A stretch of DNA of 10,032 nt from Larix sibirica. Its lineage: Eukaryota > Streptophyta > Pinopsida > Pinales > Pinaceae. The position numbers and the translations under genes were made by a program. Of this stretch, positions 8,882 to 10,032 are shown piece after piece (within the stretch, counting starts at the first letter, position 1; each line of letters opens with the position of its first letter). The DNA is taken from assembly GCA_004151065.3 (NCBI GenBank), contig NWUY0304173613.1, positions 1-10,032 on the forward strand, given 5' to 3'. The notes under the pieces were generated by a model. The model searched no databases. It was given only the letters and a program-made list of their open reading frames with translations, and was not told where the DNA came from.

Positions 8882-9639
8882 CGTAGCCGCAATGGATCCA
8901 AACTTCTCCACTTTATCATCGTCATCAACATCAACCTCATGACCTTGTCGTTGCTCTTGCCTGCGCTTAATAAGTTTCTTTCCGCTCTCCAGAAGGCAAT
9001 CAAACACACTATGCCTCACTCTGTTGACCAAAACCTTATCAGGAGACTTAGCCAGAACAGAATAAAGGGGCTCAAATACCAGACCAAAGGTCTCAATCCT
9101 AAGCGGCAGATAATCAGCAAGCTCATTGAGATAAACATCCACAAAGTGAAGATTAACGCCCTTTGCGGGTACTTAACTTGGGACAAGAGGGTTCCGTCTC
9201 TCAAATCTGCCATGAACCCTTTTGTTAACTCAGAAATCCACCCATGGTCATCTAGACAAAGAAAAACATGATGAAGAAATCGGGTGAGCATGAGATAGAA
9301 CTTGTCTAGGTGCAGATGATCGATTCCACTCCATTCCCATACCCTGGTTAAGAGAAATACTTGGAAGTAGTGCCGAGCAAGGGCAAGGTTGAGAGTTCGA
9401 ATCAGGGAAGCGAGTTTTTCAATGAGCTAGGCCTAGAATTTGTGCTTGTCAGTGTGCCAAACGCAGTAGAAGAGGACCTTCTAGATCTTCTTGAAGTCAA
9501 TATCTGATATGTGGGTTTGGGCTTCTAGCCATCTCCTGAGGAGCTCGACTGCTGTGTCGCGAGTCTTCTTGTTGCGGGAGGTCAAGTGATTTGCAAACCC
9601 TACTCTAACCTTATCATTCTCTTCACCCACTTCTTCCAT

Positions 9640-9840
9640 AATCCCACAATGAATGAAGGAAGGAACAAACTCAATAGCCTGACCTTAGACTCCACACACA
9701 GACGGCTTGCTTGTTGCTGCCTAGATGAATTGCGGAATCTCCACTGTTTCTTCCCTTCCTATGCTCTATCTTCCTCAACTCTACTCAACCTGACTTCATG
9801 GACAACGTCTCAGCACTCAGCAGACTGAATATTAAATGCC
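9640..9840 (-). promoter_or_regulatory. RRP1 upstream leader/promoter region, no clear core elements
   Basis: These 200 bases lie directly upstream of the ATG at 9639. The 20 bases just before it (ccttcattcattgtgggatt) could be leader. No convincing TATA box is seen at a plausible distance; aatattaaatgcc (plus strand, near 9828) is the only AT-rich patch. The purine-rich run aggaagggaagaaac (minus strand, about 9765-9750) may be leader or promoter sequence. Confidence 0.3.
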
Positions 9841-9860
9841 ATACATCCTTTACAGGCTGA

Positions 9861-10032
9861 CTCCTTCACGTGGACTACCTGGCTCTTTTCGGGCCTGACT
9901 GGCTCACTACCAGTGTCTCTCTGCTCTCCACCTTCATGACCAGTGGCTCCTCACCACAAGTCTGCTTGGTCTACAATGGCAGCGCCGGCTTCACCTTCAG
10001 GCTGGCGGCTCCTTTGTTCTGCGGACTCTTCG
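9861..10032 (+). other. GC-richer block, open on both strands, running off the window
   Basis: After a TGA at 9858-9860 the plus strand stays open for 57 codons to the window end, with the first ATG at 9936 (MTSGSSPQVCLVYNGSAGFT). The minus strand is also open over the same block except for one TGA, reading fragments such as DTGSEPVRPEKSQVVHVKES. Base composition is visibly more GC-rich than the rest of the window. I recognise neither translation. It could be an exon of a neighbouring gene, a retroelement fragment, or RRP1 promoter sequence. Confidence 0.25.

Larger units (their letters stand above)
7505..9639 (-). pseudogene. RRP1: RRP1/Nop52-family ribosomal RNA processing protein, disrupted in its N-terminal domain
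   Basis: RRP1 is a nucleolar protein needed for pre-rRNA processing and 60S subunit assembly. The minus-strand frame starts at ATG 9639 (MEEVGEENDK) and would encode about 711 residues, in the range of plant RRP1. Family landmarks in order are FANHLTSRNKKTRDTAVELL (14-33), KVLFYCVWHTDK (54-65), WSGIDHLHLDKFYLMLTRF (about 103-121), KGVNLHFVDVYLNEL (160-174), LVFEPLYSVLAKSPDKVL (187-204), GSIAATMG, NRKVIYALHEDFGKLEKYFS, a Lys-rich middle with six 17-residue repeats, and the tail KKVRFSMKSNLVWKPHSPLP (from 622) to the terminal RKRRSTVL. Damage: TAG stops at codons 53 (9483-9481; family residue Trp), 69 (9435-9433) and 71 (9429-9427; family residues Gln), plus a one-base deletion near 9172/9171 after SQVK. 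No intron is seen. The other 555 codons are intact. A degraded or retro-derived copy is most likely; assembly error is a poor explanation for the three stops. Confidence 0.92.

Noticed and set aside
8731-9009. 92-codon minus-strand frame inside RRP1
   Set aside because: It is a shifted frame of the RRP1 coding sequence with no similarity of its own.
8798-9271. 157-codon plus-strand frame
   Set aside because: It lies antisense to RRP1 N-terminal coding sequence and shows no family similarity, while the minus strand shows clear RRP1 text.
9016-9291. 91-codon minus-strand frame as a separate gene
   Set aside because: Its first half is the RRP1 N-terminal domain before the one-base frameshift; the rest is read in the wrong frame. 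It belongs to the RRP1 pseudogene.
9427-9483. Reassigned TAG codon (alternative genetic code) to explain the stops
   Set aside because: TAG would have to mean Trp at one place and Gln at two others, the gene ends with TAA and also has a frameshift, and the rest of the window looks like ordinary plant nuclear DNA.
1-10032. CRISPR array, tRNA or rRNA genes, bacterial operon features
   Set aside because: No regularly spaced repeats with unique spacers, no tRNA cloverleaf-like sequence and no rRNA signature was noticed. The content is plant nuclear.

Overview
This looks like a stretch of nuclear genome from a seed plant. The DNA is AT-rich and gene-poor, most of it carries no long reading frame, and it holds a badly decayed plant-type LINE plus a plant-type homologue of the nucleolar protein RRP1 (Nop52 family). 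The long non-coding spacing and old transposon debris would suit a large, repeat-rich genome such as a gymnosperm, but that is only a guess.

Layout, left to right. Bases 1 to about 2250 (possibly 2600) are one LINE retrotransposon relic on the minus strand. Its order can be followed through many stops and frameshifts: endonuclease end near 2190, linker, reverse transcriptase (about 1330 to 540), then the post-RT region running off the left edge. Bases 2600-4930 hold no gene I can support, only an AT-rich hairpin and a TATA-like site. Bases 5105-5574 are a two-copy tandem duplication of about 230 bp. Just beside it, on the minus strand, are two exon-like blocks (5579-5769 and 6501-6560) whose splice sites and reading phase agree; they look like part of a small unrecognised spliced gene. 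Bases 6570-7290 show nothing firm.

The main gene is an intronless RRP1 homologue on the minus strand, 9639 to 7505. Its ATG, N-terminal Nop52 domain, lysine-rich middle and conserved C-terminal tail can all be read, but the first 160 codons contain three TAG stops and one single-base frameshift. The remaining 555 or so codons are fully open. It is therefore best called a pseudogene, or a gene reduced to its C-terminal half. The middle of the open part holds six copies of a 51-bp (17-residue) tandem repeat.

The right end (9640-10032) is the upstream flank of RRP1 and ends in a GC-richer block open in long frames on both strands. No operon-like or pathway link between the elements is visible. 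I found no new multi-gene system; the most interesting points are the lopsided damage in RRP1 and the uncharacterised two-exon gene next to the tandem duplication.
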